Source: Candidatus Kapaibacterium sp. (lineage in GTDB: Bacteria > Bacteroidota > Ignavibacteria > Kapaibacteriales > HRBIN21). Taken from it: DNA of 64,000 bases. The translations under genes and the position numbers were made by a program. Where the stretch lies: assembly GCA_938084565.1 (NCBI GenBank), contig CALKEU010000005.1, forward strand, positions 69,715-133,714, read 5' to 3'. Positions within the stretch are counted from its first letter, which is position 1, and each line of letters begins with the position of its first letter. The notes below the pieces were generated by a model. It was not told where the DNA came from and ran no database searches. It was given only the letters and a program-made list of their open reading frames with translations. Below, in pieces: positions 8,048 through 16,455 of the stretch.

Positions 8048-8635
8048 ATGTATAACGGAGCCAGAGTCAGTGTGCAGCATCGCTACCGGGTTAACGAAGA
8101 GATTACAGCACCGGAGGTTCGGGTCGTCGATGCGCAGGGGAAAACCATCGGCATTATGCGTCGGCGGGAGGCTCTCGAGTATGCTCAGCGCCAAGGGCTG
8201 GATCTGATCGAGATCGCTCCGCAGGCGCAGCCTCCGGTCTGCAAGTTGATGGATTACAGCAAGTTTGCCTACGAGCTCCAGAAGAGAGAGCGCCATCAGC
8301 GCCGGCAACAGCAGCAGCATCAGCTCAAGGAGATTCGCTTCAAGTCGAATACGGACGTGCATGATTTCAACTTCAAAGTGCGGCATGCTCGCGCCTTCCT
8401 CCTCGATGGGCATAAGGTCAAAGCAACGGTGCTCTTCCGCGGGCGGGAGATCCTCTACACTGAACGGGGGGAGGAGTTGCTCAATCGTTTTTGGCAGGCT
8501 GTCGAAGATCTGGCCAAGCTCGAGCAGCCGCCGAAACTTGAGGGGAGGATGATGACGGCTATTGTGGCGCCAGATCGAGTCAAGTTGCAACGCCGCCGCG
8601 TGGATGAACAATCCGCACCTCAGGAGAGTGCATGA
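8048..8635 (+). CDS. infC: Translation initiation factor IF-3
   Basis: A 195-residue IF-3, which binds the 30S subunit and checks start-codon selection. The N-domain begins YRVNEEITAPEVRVVD and includes GIMRRREALEYA and VCKLMDYSKFAYE. The C-domain includes EIRFKSNTDVHDFN, GHKVKATVLFRGRE and the basic tail. ATG 8048 is used; the in-frame GTG at 8069 is an alternative. It lies 8 bases after tRNA-Leu, so if the tRNA is cut out of the primary transcript the infC message is left with a leader of only 8 bases. It is followed by rpmI and rplT in the classical order. The mRNA-level control by L20 known from other bacteria was not located here. Confidence 0.96.
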   Translation: MYNGARVSVQHRYRVNEEITAPEVRVVDAQGKTIGIMRRREALEYAQRQGLDLIEIAPQAQPPVCKLMDYSKFAYELQKRERHQRRQQQQHQLKEIRFKSNTDVHDFNFKVRHARAFLLDGHKVKATVLFRGREILYTERGEELLNRFWQAVEDLAKLEQPPKLEGRMMTAIVAPDRVKLQRRRVDEQSAPQESA

Positions 8636-8656
8636 GTTGAACGGCCGGGGTTGAGG

Positions 8657-8854
8657 ATGCCAAAGCAGAAGACGAATCGTTCGGCTGCGAAACGTTTTTC
8701 GCTGACGGCTACGGGGAAGGTGCGGCGCAATCGGGCCTACCGTAGTCACCTCCTGGTAGGCAAATCCCGCAAGCGGAAGCGGCGTCTTCGGCGGCCAGCG
8801 CTCGTCAGTAGCGCTGATCGGCGGCGTGTTGAGCGCATGTTGTGCCTGCGGTAA
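8657..8854 (+). CDS. rpmI: 50S ribosomal protein L35
   Basis: A 65-residue, very basic protein that starts MPKQKTNRSAAKRFSLTATG, the standard L35 opening, and continues with RRNRAYRSHLL. It belongs to the large ribosomal subunit. ATG 8657 is chosen over the in-frame TTG at 8651 because family members begin at MPK. It sits between infC (21 bases upstream) and rplT (24 bases downstream). Confidence 0.96.
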   Translation: MPKQKTNRSAAKRFSLTATGKVRRNRAYRSHLLVGKSRKRKRRLRRPALVSSADRRRVERMLCLR

Positions 8855-8878
8855 GGTTGGACGGGAGAGGGAACTGCT

Positions 8879-9250
8879 ATGCGTGCACGTAACCGGGTAG
8901 CATCACGGCGTCGGCGAAAAAAGATTCTCCAGCTCGCTAAAGGGTACTGGGGCGCTCGGAGCAAACTCCTCCGGCAAGCCAAGGATCACGTGGCCAAAGC
9001 ACTGCAGTACGCCTATCGCGATCGCCGCCAACGGAAGCGCTTCTTTCGCCAGCTCTGGATTGCTCGCATCAACGCAGCAGCCCGGCAAGAGGGGACAACC
9101 TACTCTCGGCTCCTCCACGCACTGCGTCGGAAGAATATCCGGCTCAACCGCAAGCTGCTGGCAGACTATGCAATGAATCGGCCCGAGACCTTTCGCCAGA
9201 TTGTGCGTATAGCGCTCCAGGCGGACGGTACACCTCAACCCCATGCTTGA
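8879..9250 (+). CDS. rplT: 50S ribosomal protein L20
   Basis: A 123-residue basic protein with the L20 pattern: RRRRKKILQLAKGYWGARS, then AYRDRRQRKRFFRQLWIARIN and YSRLLHALRRKNIRLNRKLLADYA. L20 is an early assembly protein of the large subunit and, in other bacteria, represses the infC-rpmI-rplT message. It overlaps pheS by 8 bases, which suggests coupled translation of ribosomal and tRNA-charging genes. Confidence 0.96.
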   Translation: MRARNRVASRRRRKKILQLAKGYWGARSKLLRQAKDHVAKALQYAYRDRRQRKRFFRQLWIARINAAARQEGTTYSRLLHALRRKNIRLNRKLLADYAMNRPETFRQIVRIALQADGTPQPHA

Positions 9251-10259
9251 GGAATTGCAGGAGCTGCGCAAGCAGCTGGATGCCGAGCTGCAGGCCATTA
9301 CGTCGCTGCGGGAGCTAGAAGATTTCCGCCTTCGCCATCTTGTCCGACGGGGGACCCTGGCCCAGGTTCGGGAACGCTTCCGCCAGCTCCCGGCCGAACA
9401 GAAGCCCGTGGTAGGCCGCGAGCTCCACGCCCTGGAGGAAGCTATCCGCCAGCGCTACAATGAAATACGTCAACGCCTAGAAACCCAGGCCGAAGAGCAG
9501 CTCACCGTGGATCTTTCCCTGCCAGGACGCCGCTTCTTCCTCGGGGGACGCCATCCTATCGAGCAGGTGCTGGCAGATATTGTGAGTATCTTCACCCGCA
9601 TGGGCTTCTGCGTGGCTGAGGGGCCCGACATCGAAGATGATGAGCATAACTTCACGGCACTCAACTTCCCGCCTGAGCATCCTGCCCGAGACATGCAGGA
9701 CACTTTCTTTGTTACACCGGATCGGCAAATCCTGCTGCGAACCCACACCTCGCCTGTGCAAATTCGCCTGATGCGGACCCTTCCCCCCCCGATTCGGGCC
9801 ATTGTACCCGGACGAGTATACCGCAACGAGGAAATCAATCCCCGCTCGCTGGCGGAGTTCCATCAGGTAGAGGGCTTAGTGGTCGACCGCACTACGAGCT
9901 TTGCCGAGCTCAAGGGGACATTGGTGGCCTTCGTACAGCAGATGTATGGACCGCAGACAGCGTATCGATTTCGCCCCTCCTTTTTTCCCTTCACCGAACC
10001 CAGTGCAGAGATGGACATCCGCTGCGTTCTCTGCCGTGGAGAGGGCTGCCGTGTCTGTAAGGGGAGCGGTTGGCTGGAGATTTGCGGCTGTGGTATGGTG
10101 CACCCCGCTGTGCTGCGCAATGGAGGGCTAGATCCGGAAACCTATCTCGGTTTCGCCTTCGGCATGGGGATTGAGCGCATCGCCATGCTGCGTCTGGCCT
10201 TGGACGATATCCGCCTACTCTACCTCAACGACCTGCGTATCCTCCAGCAGTTTCGATGA
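9243..10259 (+). CDS. pheS: Phenylalanyl-tRNA synthetase alpha subunit
   Basis: A 338-residue class II synthetase subunit; with PheT it charges tRNA-Phe. An N-terminal coiled coil (about 1-90) binds tRNA. Motif 1 lies around HPIEQVLADIVSIF, motif 2 includes RVYRNEEINPRS and FHQVEGLVVD, and motif 3 is GFAFGMGIERIAML. The region GLVVDRTTSFAELKG is typical. It overlaps rplT upstream and the ATPase gene downstream (ATGA overlap). pheT is not next to it, unlike the common pheST arrangement, so the beta subunit must be encoded outside this window. Confidence 0.96.
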   Translation: MLEELQELRKQLDAELQAITSLRELEDFRLRHLVRRGTLAQVRERFRQLPAEQKPVVGRELHALEEAIRQRYNEIRQRLETQAEEQLTVDLSLPGRRFFLGGRHPIEQVLADIVSIFTRMGFCVAEGPDIEDDEHNFTALNFPPEHPARDMQDTFFVTPDRQILLRTHTSPVQIRLMRTLPPPIRAIVPGRVYRNEEINPRSLAEFHQVEGLVVDRTTSFAELKGTLVAFVQQMYGPQTAYRFRPSFFPFTEPSAEMDIRCVLCRGEGCRVCKGSGWLEICGCGMVHPAVLRNGGLDPETYLGFAFGMGIERIAMLRLALDDIRLLYLNDLRILQQFR

Positions 10260-10960
10260 CACCTCTGCTGCGTGCCCAGGACGTGGTGAAAGCTTATTCG
10301 CATCGCTTGCCGCACGATACGCCAGTCTTGCGCGGAGTCAGCCTAGAGCTTGCTGCAGGGGAATTTGTGGCCTTGGTGGGTCCGTCAGGAGCTGGAAAGA
10401 GCACACTGCTGCATCTCCTCGGGGGGCTGGATATGCCTGACAGTGGGACGATTGAGCTTTGGCTCGATGGCCGCTGTTATCGTTATGGCGAACTCCCCGA
10501 TGGGGAGCGAGCTCGCCTGCGGAATCGGGCTATCGGCTTCATCTTTCAGGCTTATCACCTGCTGCCAGAACTGACGGCGCTGGAAAATGTCATGGTTCCA
10601 GCTCTCTTGGCTGGCCTTTCTTGGAAGCAGGCTTTGCAGCGTGCTACGGCCTTGCTCGAACGCGTCGGTATGCGCCACCGGGCCGAGCACCGACCTGCGG
10701 AACTCTCCGGTGGTGAACAACAGCGAGTTGCCATTGCCCGAGCCCTCGTCAATCGCCCTGTGCTCGTGCTTGCCGATGAACCCACGGGAAGTCTGGATTC
10801 AGCCAATGCCGCCCTCGTTCTCCAGCTACTCCATGAGCTCCAAAGAGACTTTGCCACCGCTTGTATACTGGCTACCCACAGTCCGGAGGTAGCCCGTGCT
10901 GCCGTCCGCCAGCTCTACCTCCGGGACGGACGTCTAAGCCCTATGGCCGAGATTGCGTAA
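10256..10960 (+). CDS. ABC transporter ATP-binding protein, LolD/MacB type
   Basis: A 234-residue ATPase with Walker A GPSGAGKST (about 44-52), a Q-loop (FQAYHLLPELTALENVM), the signature LSGGEQQRVAIARAL, Walker B VLVLADEPTGSLD and the H-loop THS. The pattern FQ.YHLLPELTALENVMVPALL fits the LolD/MacB/FtsE group, which works with FtsX-like permeases on lipoprotein release, efflux or division. No permease gene is adjacent, so the partner cannot be named. Its ATG overlaps the pheS stop by 4 bases, so it is translated from the same operon. Confidence 0.88.
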   Translation: MTPLLRAQDVVKAYSHRLPHDTPVLRGVSLELAAGEFVALVGPSGAGKSTLLHLLGGLDMPDSGTIELWLDGRCYRYGELPDGERARLRNRAIGFIFQAYHLLPELTALENVMVPALLAGLSWKQALQRATALLERVGMRHRAEHRPAELSGGEQQRVAIARALVNRPVLVLADEPTGSLDSANAALVLQLLHELQRDFATACILATHSPEVARAAVRQLYLRDGRLSPMAEIA

Positions 10961-11021
10961 ACCTCCTGATACTTGCAAGCGTCTAAAGCTGCCGATAGTG
11001 CTCCCGTTTGAGGTGCTCCCG

Positions 11022-13853
11022 ATGGACTGTCGGAGCGGTATGCTGATTGTGTTGCCGGTACTGCTGGTGCTGGGCGTTCTAAAGGGATGGGCGCAGTTGG
11101 TGGTGCACGGGCGGGTGCTCGATGTACAGCAGCGGACCCCGATTCCCGGAGCCACGGTGGTGGCCTTTGCGCTCTCGGATACGGCACGGCGCTGGGGTGC
11201 TGTTGCGAATGCACAGGGAGAGGTGCGGCTCGAGCTGCCCGGTCCGGGTCAATATCGGCTGCGGGTAAGCTCGGTCGGTTACAGAACGCTCGAGCGTGTA
11301 CTCTCCGTTGAAAGATCGCACTCTGTGGGGGATTTGCCTCTGGAACCTGTGGCCCTGCAGACTCATGCGGTCACGGTGGAGGCGCTGCAGGAGCGGGCCT
11401 CTGTCAAGCAGGATACGGTCGAATACAGCGCCTCTGCCTACAAGGTCAATCCTGAGGCCACGGCGGAAGAGCTCGTGCGCAAACTCCCCGGTGTGACGCT
11501 TGAGGGAGGGCAGCTGCGAGCCCATGGCGAGGTAGTTCGGCGTGTGCTCGTCGATGGCCGGGAATTTTTCGGACAGGACCCTCTGGCAGTCTTGCGGAAT
11601 CTGCCGGCCGACCTGGTACAGGCAGTCCAGGTCTTTGACCGCGAAAGCGAGCAAGCGCGGCTGACCGGCATTCGCGATCCGAGCTCGAGCGAGCGCACGC
11701 TCAATCTCATTACCACCCCGGCTCTGCGTACAGGGCAATTTGGGCGGATCTACGGTGGCTATGGCAGTGCGGCACGGTACCAGGCTGGAGCCACCCTCAA
11801 CCTCTTCCGAGGCGCTACGCGGATGTCCGTCGTCGGGATGAGCAACAATGTCAACCAGCAGAACTTTTCGCTCGATGAGGTCCTCGGTGTCGTCAACTTT
11901 GCCGCGCAGCAGGCCGCCAGTGGTGGGCCACCTCTGTCGGTACTCCGTATGCTCTTCCAAGGTGGGCGCTTCCCCGGTCCTCCGAGCGGTATGCGTGGAG
12001 GTCCCGGCGGCCCCTTCGGGCAGATAGGTAGCTTCTTCGTGCCGGAGCAGAACGGCTTGAACACCACCCATGCCTTCGGGCTGATGTATTCCAACCGCTG
12101 GGAGCAGGGACTCGATGTGACGGGGAGTTACTTCTTCAACACGCTCGTGAACACCACCGATGGGGTCCTCCAACGGCAGTACTTCAGCGCTCATGGGGGC
12201 AATGTCCAGTATGCAGAAGAAAGCCACACAAGCGGGAAGCTCGGTACCCATCGGCTCAACCTCCGCATGGAGCTACCTTTCGACACCGCCACCACGCTCC
12301 TGGTGGTTCCGCGCATGACCTTCCAGCCGAGTTCGACCGGCTCGAGCACAACAAGCCTCAGCATGGATGGCTCAGATACCCTCTCGCGGGCTAGGCTAGC
12401 CAGTACGACGACAGCTCGAATGCTGCAGGGCTCGACTCAGCTCCTTCTGGTGCGGCGCTTTGCGCCGGGGCGCTCTCTCTCGCTTGAGCTCGAAGGCACT
12501 TATACTCCGCAGCGGCAGCGCTACACCTCTCGGTTCTCCTCCGATGTTCGGGACACCAGCTCTCCTCAGCAGCTGTCCCGCCAACAGGCACTCGGTTCCG
12601 TGACGGCGACGGTGACATACTCCGAACCGCTCGATAGCCTACACATCCTCCAGCTCCGCTATGCACCGTCGTGGGAGAGAGCAGACGGGGAGCAGCAGGC
12701 GTACTGGGAGATCCCTCCCGAGGGGCAGCTTGTGCCATCAGATCTCCTCAGCTCAAGCCTGTGGCGGCAGGTCTGGGAGCAGCGTGCGGGGATGGCATAT
12801 CTCTACCAAGGGCGTATCCTGCAGTGGAACGTTCGGCTGGACTACTCCTGGCAGCACTTCCGTGCTGAGGAACGCTGGACAGCTCCATGGTCTGTCGAGC
12901 GCCGTTTCTCATTCTGGTTTCCCTTCGTCATGGTGGAGTATCGCCCACAGCAGGCACAAAACCTCCGTGTAGTCTATCGGCCCTTTGTCACGCTCCCCTC
13001 AGCCTCTCAGCTGCAGAGAGCCGTGGACAACAGTAATCCTCTGGCCCTGGTAGCTGGCAACCCCGAGCTCCGTCCCAGCTATACGCACATGCTCTTTGCC
13101 CGGTACAATGCTACGAATCCCTTGCGGGGGCATTTGCTCTTTGCCATGGTGCGCCTCATGTACGGGGTCAACTACATCGGCATGTCAACCCTTCTGGCCT
13201 CGAGAGATACCGTGGTTGGCGGACTTCGGCTGCCAGCCGGGGGGCAGTATACAGTGCCAGTCAATCTCGATGGATACTGGAGCGGACGACTCTTCGGGGT
13301 GGTGGGGATGCCCACGCCATGGCTGCGCAGCACGCTGACCCTCACCACATCACTGGACTATACACAGACGCCCGCCATTATGAATGGGGCAAGGGTCCAA
13401 ACGCGCCAGGTGGTTCCGGCCGTTGGGGTGACGCTCAGCAGTAATTGGAGCGAGCGTATCGACTTTACTGCCTCTTACACCCTGGCGCACACCCTCGTGC
13501 AGACAACTGCCCCAACAGGCTCGAGCCGTTACCTTCAGCAGCGGCTCAGTGCCGATGTCACGGTGTTGCCCTGGGGCTCCTGGGTGCTGGCCTCCCAGCT
13601 CCGCTGGAGCAAATATACTGGCCTTGGAGAGCAGCTCGATCGGCCTGTTACTCTCTGGAGTGTGGCCATTGGCTACCGCTTTCTAGAGAACAAAGCGGCA
13701 GAGGTGCGGCTGCTCATCAACGACGTACTCAACCAAAACACGGGGATTAGCCGCACCGTGACGGGGCAGTACCTTGAAGACAGCACTACGCGCGTGCTCG
13801 GGCGCTATGCGTTGCTGCAGCTGAGCTATCGGCTGCGCAACATCGGGCTATAG
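11022..13853 (+). CDS. TonB-dependent receptor-like outer-membrane barrel with N-terminal carboxypeptidase-regulatory-like domain
   Basis: A 943-residue outer-membrane protein. A signal peptide (MLIVLPVLLVLGVLKGWAQ) is followed by a beta-sandwich (about 30-110: VHGRVLDVQQRTPIPGATVVAF, then RVSSVGYRTLERVL), then a plug-like region (EELVRKLPGVTLEGGQL, VLVDGREFFGQDP) and a long barrel rich in aromatic-ended strands. This is the architecture of the Bacteroidota 'outer membrane beta-barrel family' close to SusC and TonB receptors; the ligand is unknown and no SusD partner is present. The open frame reaches up to 10953, inside the previous gene. ATG 11022 has GAGGTG upstream; ATG 11040, right at the hydrophobic stretch, is the alternative. 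Confidence 0.85.
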   Translation: MDCRSGMLIVLPVLLVLGVLKGWAQLVVHGRVLDVQQRTPIPGATVVAFALSDTARRWGAVANAQGEVRLELPGPGQYRLRVSSVGYRTLERVLSVERSHSVGDLPLEPVALQTHAVTVEALQERASVKQDTVEYSASAYKVNPEATAEELVRKLPGVTLEGGQLRAHGEVVRRVLVDGREFFGQDPLAVLRNLPADLVQAVQVFDRESEQARLTGIRDPSSSERTLNLITTPALRTGQFGRIYGGYGSAARYQAGATLNLFRGATRMSVVGMSNNVNQQNFSLDEVLGVVNFAAQQAASGGPPLSVLRMLFQGGRFPGPPSGMRGGPGGPFGQIGSFFVPEQNGLNTTHAFGLMYSNRWEQGLDVTGSYFFNTLVNTTDGVLQRQYFSAHGGNVQYAEESHTSGKLGTHRLNLRMELPFDTATTLLVVPRMTFQPSSTGSSTTSLSMDGSDTLSRARLASTTTARMLQGSTQLLLVRRFAPGRSLSLELEGTYTPQRQRYTSRFSSDVRDTSSPQQLSRQQALGSVTATVTYSEPLDSLHILQLRYAPSWERADGEQQAYWEIPPEGQLVPSDLLSSSLWRQVWEQRAGMAYLYQGRILQWNVRLDYSWQHFRAEERWTAPWSVERRFSFWFPFVMVEYRPQQAQNLRVVYRPFVTLPSASQLQRAVDNSNPLALVAGNPELRPSYTHMLFARYNATNPLRGHLLFAMVRLMYGVNYIGMSTLLASRDTVVGGLRLPAGGQYTVPVNLDGYWSGRLFGVVGMPTPWLRSTLTLTTSLDYTQTPAIMNGARVQTRQVVPAVGVTLSSNWSERIDFTASYTLAHTLVQTTAPTGSSRYLQQRLSADVTVLPWGSWVLASQLRWSKYTGLGEQLDRPVTLWSVAIGYRFLENKAAEVRLLINDVLNQNTGISRTVTGQYLEDSTTRVLGRYALLQLSYRLRNIGL

Positions 13854-14735
13854 GGCTCGGCTCCTTCCTTCGTGAGCAGCCAGGAGCCGATCCAGGACTT
13901 CCTCGATACCGTGTTCGGCTGCTGGGCGAGAGGTAATCCAATCTGCTTTGCTGCGCAATTCAGCCACGGCATCGGCCATGGCAACTCGTATCCCGCAGGC
14001 GGCAAAGAGGGGCAGATCATTGCGATAATCGCCGACGGCAAGCGTCTGGCGGGGCGACAGTCCCAAGAGGCGCTGGAGAGCACGAGCAGCCGTCCCTTTG
14101 TGGGCCTGTCGAAGGCGAATTTCAGCAAGCGTTGTGCCGGGAAGACTCACCGATTCCACCACAGCAATACTGAGCTGCCGCCGCTCCGAGCGTGGCAGGT
14201 TCTCAAGGGCACGGACAAAGCCCATGACATGCGGTTGGGTGCCGCTGAAGCAGAGCAGTACCGAGGGCGCCTTCACAAAGTCTCGGCGAAGCTGAGCGCG
14301 GCTGCGTTCAAGGAGGGGATCATCGAGGTACGAAGGAAGGTGAATCTCGGCTGTTTGCAAAAGGACGTCGGCAGTAAAGCTAGCATAGTGGATGGCGTAG
14401 TGGCTGGCCAGCTCCAGGAGGTGTTCAAGCAGTGTAGGGGGGAAGGTAGCAGCAAAGCGCACTGTCCCGCTGGGATCGTGGAGGAGAGCTCCATCGAGAG
14501 AGATAATCCAGGCCGGAACCCCAGCATTGCGGGCAAGCTGGGCAAGGCTCGGATAGGGGCGGGCGCTTGCGAAAGCACACTGTACACCGCCAGCTGAGAG
14601 GGCCCGCAAGCGCTCAGCAACGCTATCGGACAGCTCTTCCCCACCGACAAGGAGGGTGCCGTCGACATCGCTAATCAATAGGCGAATCTCTGTCCACCTA
14701 TGTGAACGACGTAGCCACCGCCACCATTGAGGCAT
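13848..14735 (-). CDS. HAD-superfamily hydrolase, Cof/IIB type
   Basis: A 295-residue phosphatase of the haloacid dehalogenase superfamily. Motif I is ISDVDGTLL (about 21-29), motif II is around CAFASARPYP, and motifs III/IV are in the stretch with RQTLAVGDYRNDLPLFAACG. The long cap between motifs II and III marks subclass IIB (Cof), whose members act on sugar phosphates, nucleotides or PLP; the substrate cannot be read from sequence. The start overlaps the stop of the paaG-like gene by one base (TGATG), so it is the third gene of that operon. The 3' end overlaps the end of the convergent receptor gene by 6 bases. Confidence 0.85.
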   Translation of the reverse strand: MPQWWRWLRRSHRWTEIRLLISDVDGTLLVGGEELSDSVAERLRALSAGGVQCAFASARPYPSLAQLARNAGVPAWIISLDGALLHDPSGTVRFAATFPPTLLEHLLELASHYAIHYASFTADVLLQTAEIHLPSYLDDPLLERSRAQLRRDFVKAPSVLLCFSGTQPHVMGFVRALENLPRSERRQLSIAVVESVSLPGTTLAEIRLRQAHKGTAARALQRLLGLSPRQTLAVGDYRNDLPLFAACGIRVAMADAVAELRSKADWITSRPAAEHGIEEVLDRLLAAHEGRSRAL

Positions 14736-15538
14736 CAGCTTTTCCCTGAGCCGTGAGGAGCCGCATCACCGGTAAAGCGAGGAGGACGCTTTTCCAGAAA
14801 GGCTTGAAAGCCCTCAGCATAGTCAGCGCTCTCCCCTGCGCGCTGTTGGTATTCCGCCTCCAGCTCGAGGATCTCCTCCAGTGGGAGGCTGAGGGCCCGA
14901 TTGAGGAGGTCCTTAACATAGCCGTATGTCCGAGTCGGCCCGTGGGCGTAGAGATGAGCAAAGCGGCTCACCGTCTGTGAGAAGGCTTCCGGGGAGACAA
15001 CGACATTGACCAATCCCAGCTGGAGAGCTAACTCAGCAGAGATGGGCTTATTGAGGGTGGCCAGCTCGAAGGCTCGTGCGTAGCCCAGCGAGCGGACGTA
15101 GAAGAAGCTGGAACCGGAGTCGGGAACGAGGGCAAGCGCAATGAAAGCCTCTACAAAGCGGGCCTCTCTGCTCATGATGCGGAAATCGGTGGCTAATGCC
15201 AATGCCATCCCAGCCCCGGCTGCCACCCCATTGATGGCGCCAATGATTGGTTTGGGAATGCTCCGCATGGTCTGAATCAGCGGATTATACCGCTGGCGCA
15301 GCACGTCGCCGAAGAAAGTCGTCTGCCCAGAGGGCACTTCTTTGAGATCTTGGCCCGCACAGAAGGCTTTGCCTGCGCCTGTCAGCACGATACAGCGGAC
15401 TCGGGGGTCCTGCTCGGCCGAGCGAAGGGCTGCCAGAAGCTCTTGGCCCATTTGGGCGTTGACGGCATTGGCCACCTCAGGACGGTTGAGGGTGAGGGTG
15501 GCAACACCATCCGTGTAGGAGATGAGCACTGTGTCCAT
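14735..15538 (-). CDS. paaG: Enoyl-CoA hydratase/isomerase, PaaG-like (1,2-epoxyphenylacetyl-CoA isomerase)
   Basis: A 267-residue crotonase-fold protein. It resembles PaaG in the oxyanion-hole segment TGAGKAFCAGQDLKEV, in YNPLIQTM, in VAAGAGMALALATDF and in the ending SADYAEGFQAFLEKRPPRFTGD. PaaG turns the ring epoxide made by PaaABC into the oxepin form, opening the way to ring cleavage. Presence of paaABCD in the same window supports this reading, though a general enoyl-CoA isomerase cannot be excluded. ATG 15538 begins the conserved N-terminus; an in-frame ATG at 15577 would overlap the upstream paaF-like gene by 16 bases. Confidence 0.8.
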   Translation of the reverse strand: MDTVLISYTDGVATLTLNRPEVANAVNAQMGQELLAALRSAEQDPRVRCIVLTGAGKAFCAGQDLKEVPSGQTTFFGDVLRQRYNPLIQTMRSIPKPIIGAINGVAAGAGMALALATDFRIMSREARFVEAFIALALVPDSGSSFFYVRSLGYARAFELATLNKPISAELALQLGLVNVVVSPEAFSQTVSRFAHLYAHGPTRTYGYVKDLLNRALSLPLEEILELEAEYQQRAGESADYAEGFQAFLEKRPPRFTGDAAPHGSGKS

Positions 15539-15561
15539 GGGACTTGCAACGTTGTGGCACG

Positions 15562-16347
15562 TTACCGTCCTTGCCATTGCGGCGGTCGCTTTTGCTGGAA
15601 TGCCCGCATGCCCTCCTTTTGGTCGGCCGTGGAGAAGAGCAGGTAGAAGTTCTTGCGCTCGAGCTCGAGTCCGATCTCCAGTGGGGTCCTCAGAGCTTGC
15701 AGCACTGCTTCTTTCGCCAGGCGGACGGCAATTGGGGGTTTGGAGGCAATGGTGCTTGCAAGGGCAAAGGCTTCGTCGAGATAGACTTCGACCGGGACGA
15801 CGCGATTGACAAGTCCGAGCCGGTGGGCTTCGTGGGCAGAGAGGAAGCGCCCCGTCAAGACCAGCTCCATAGCCATTGCTTTACCGATTGTTCGGGTCAA
15901 ACGTTGCGTGCCGCCGGCGCCAGGCATGACCCCAATGTTGATCTCTGGTTGCCCGAACTGAGCCGTTTCGCTTGCAATGATCATGTCGCACAGCAAGGCC
16001 AATTCACAGCCACCGCCTAGTGCGTAGCCGCTGACAGCGGCAATCAGAGGAGTTTTCAGAGCGCTGATGCGTTCCCACTTGCGGAATTGGTCGCGCAGGA
16101 GCATTTCGACGCTGTCGGCGTCGGCCATTTCATCGATATCGGCACCAGCTGCAAATGCTCGTTCGTTGCCGTGGAGGACGATGCAGCCAATCTCTGGGTC
16201 GGCGTCAAAGCTTTCCAGAGCCGTGATGAGTTCGTCCATGAGCGCTAGGCTCAGGGCATTGAGCTTCTCGGGGCGATTGAGCTGTACGGCTCCAACGCGC
16301 GGATTTGCTTCGTAGCGGTATGGACGGATGTAGGTATAGGGTGCCAT
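15562..16347 (-). CDS. paaF: Enoyl-CoA hydratase, PaaF-like (2,3-dehydroadipyl-CoA hydratase)
   Basis: A 261-residue crotonase-family hydratase. Conserved segments are LNRPEKLNALSLALM, GNERAFAAGADIDEMAD, GYALGGGCELALLCDMIIA, and FGQPEINIGVMPGAGGTQRL with its catalytic Glu in the PEI(N/T)xG-type motif. The closest match from memory is PaaF, which hydrates 2,3-dehydroadipyl-CoA late in phenylacetate degradation; short-chain hydratases of fatty-acid oxidation are close relatives. I chose ATG 16347 over 16380 because the upstream ATG overlaps the promoter-like TAATTTTG box at 16378-16385. It is first in a paaF-paaG-HAD operon. Confidence 0.82.
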   Translation of the reverse strand: MAPYTYIRPYRYEANPRVGAVQLNRPEKLNALSLALMDELITALESFDADPEIGCIVLHGNERAFAAGADIDEMADADSVEMLLRDQFRKWERISALKTPLIAAVSGYALGGGCELALLCDMIIASETAQFGQPEINIGVMPGAGGTQRLTRTIGKAMAMELVLTGRFLSAHEAHRLGLVNRVVPVEVYLDEAFALASTIASKPPIAVRLAKEAVLQALRTPLEIGLELERKNFYLLFSTADQKEGMRAFQQKRPPQWQGR

Positions 16348-16377
16348 GGCAGTACGGAGGAAGTTGTCGGACGGGTG

Positions 16378-16385
16378 CAAAATTA
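16378..16385 (-). promoter_or_regulatory. TAnnTTTG -7 promoter box upstream of paaF (TAATTTTG)
   Basis: On the minus strand TAATTTTG matches TAnnTTTG exactly, 31 bases before ATG 16347. If used, transcription would start around 16371, which rules out the alternative ATG at 16380 and decides the start of the paaF-like protein. Confidence 0.5.
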
Positions 16386-16455
16386 CCGCCCGGCTTCCGT
16401 TACGCTACCGGCTCCCGTGCTGCGTCTTTTCAAGAGAGTCAAGCAAGGTTATGCC

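Noticed and set aside
7820-8749. Upstream extension of the mltD frame to 1003 codons
   Set aside because: It runs antisense through tRNA-Leu and infC, has no family resemblance, and the signal peptide starts at 7819.
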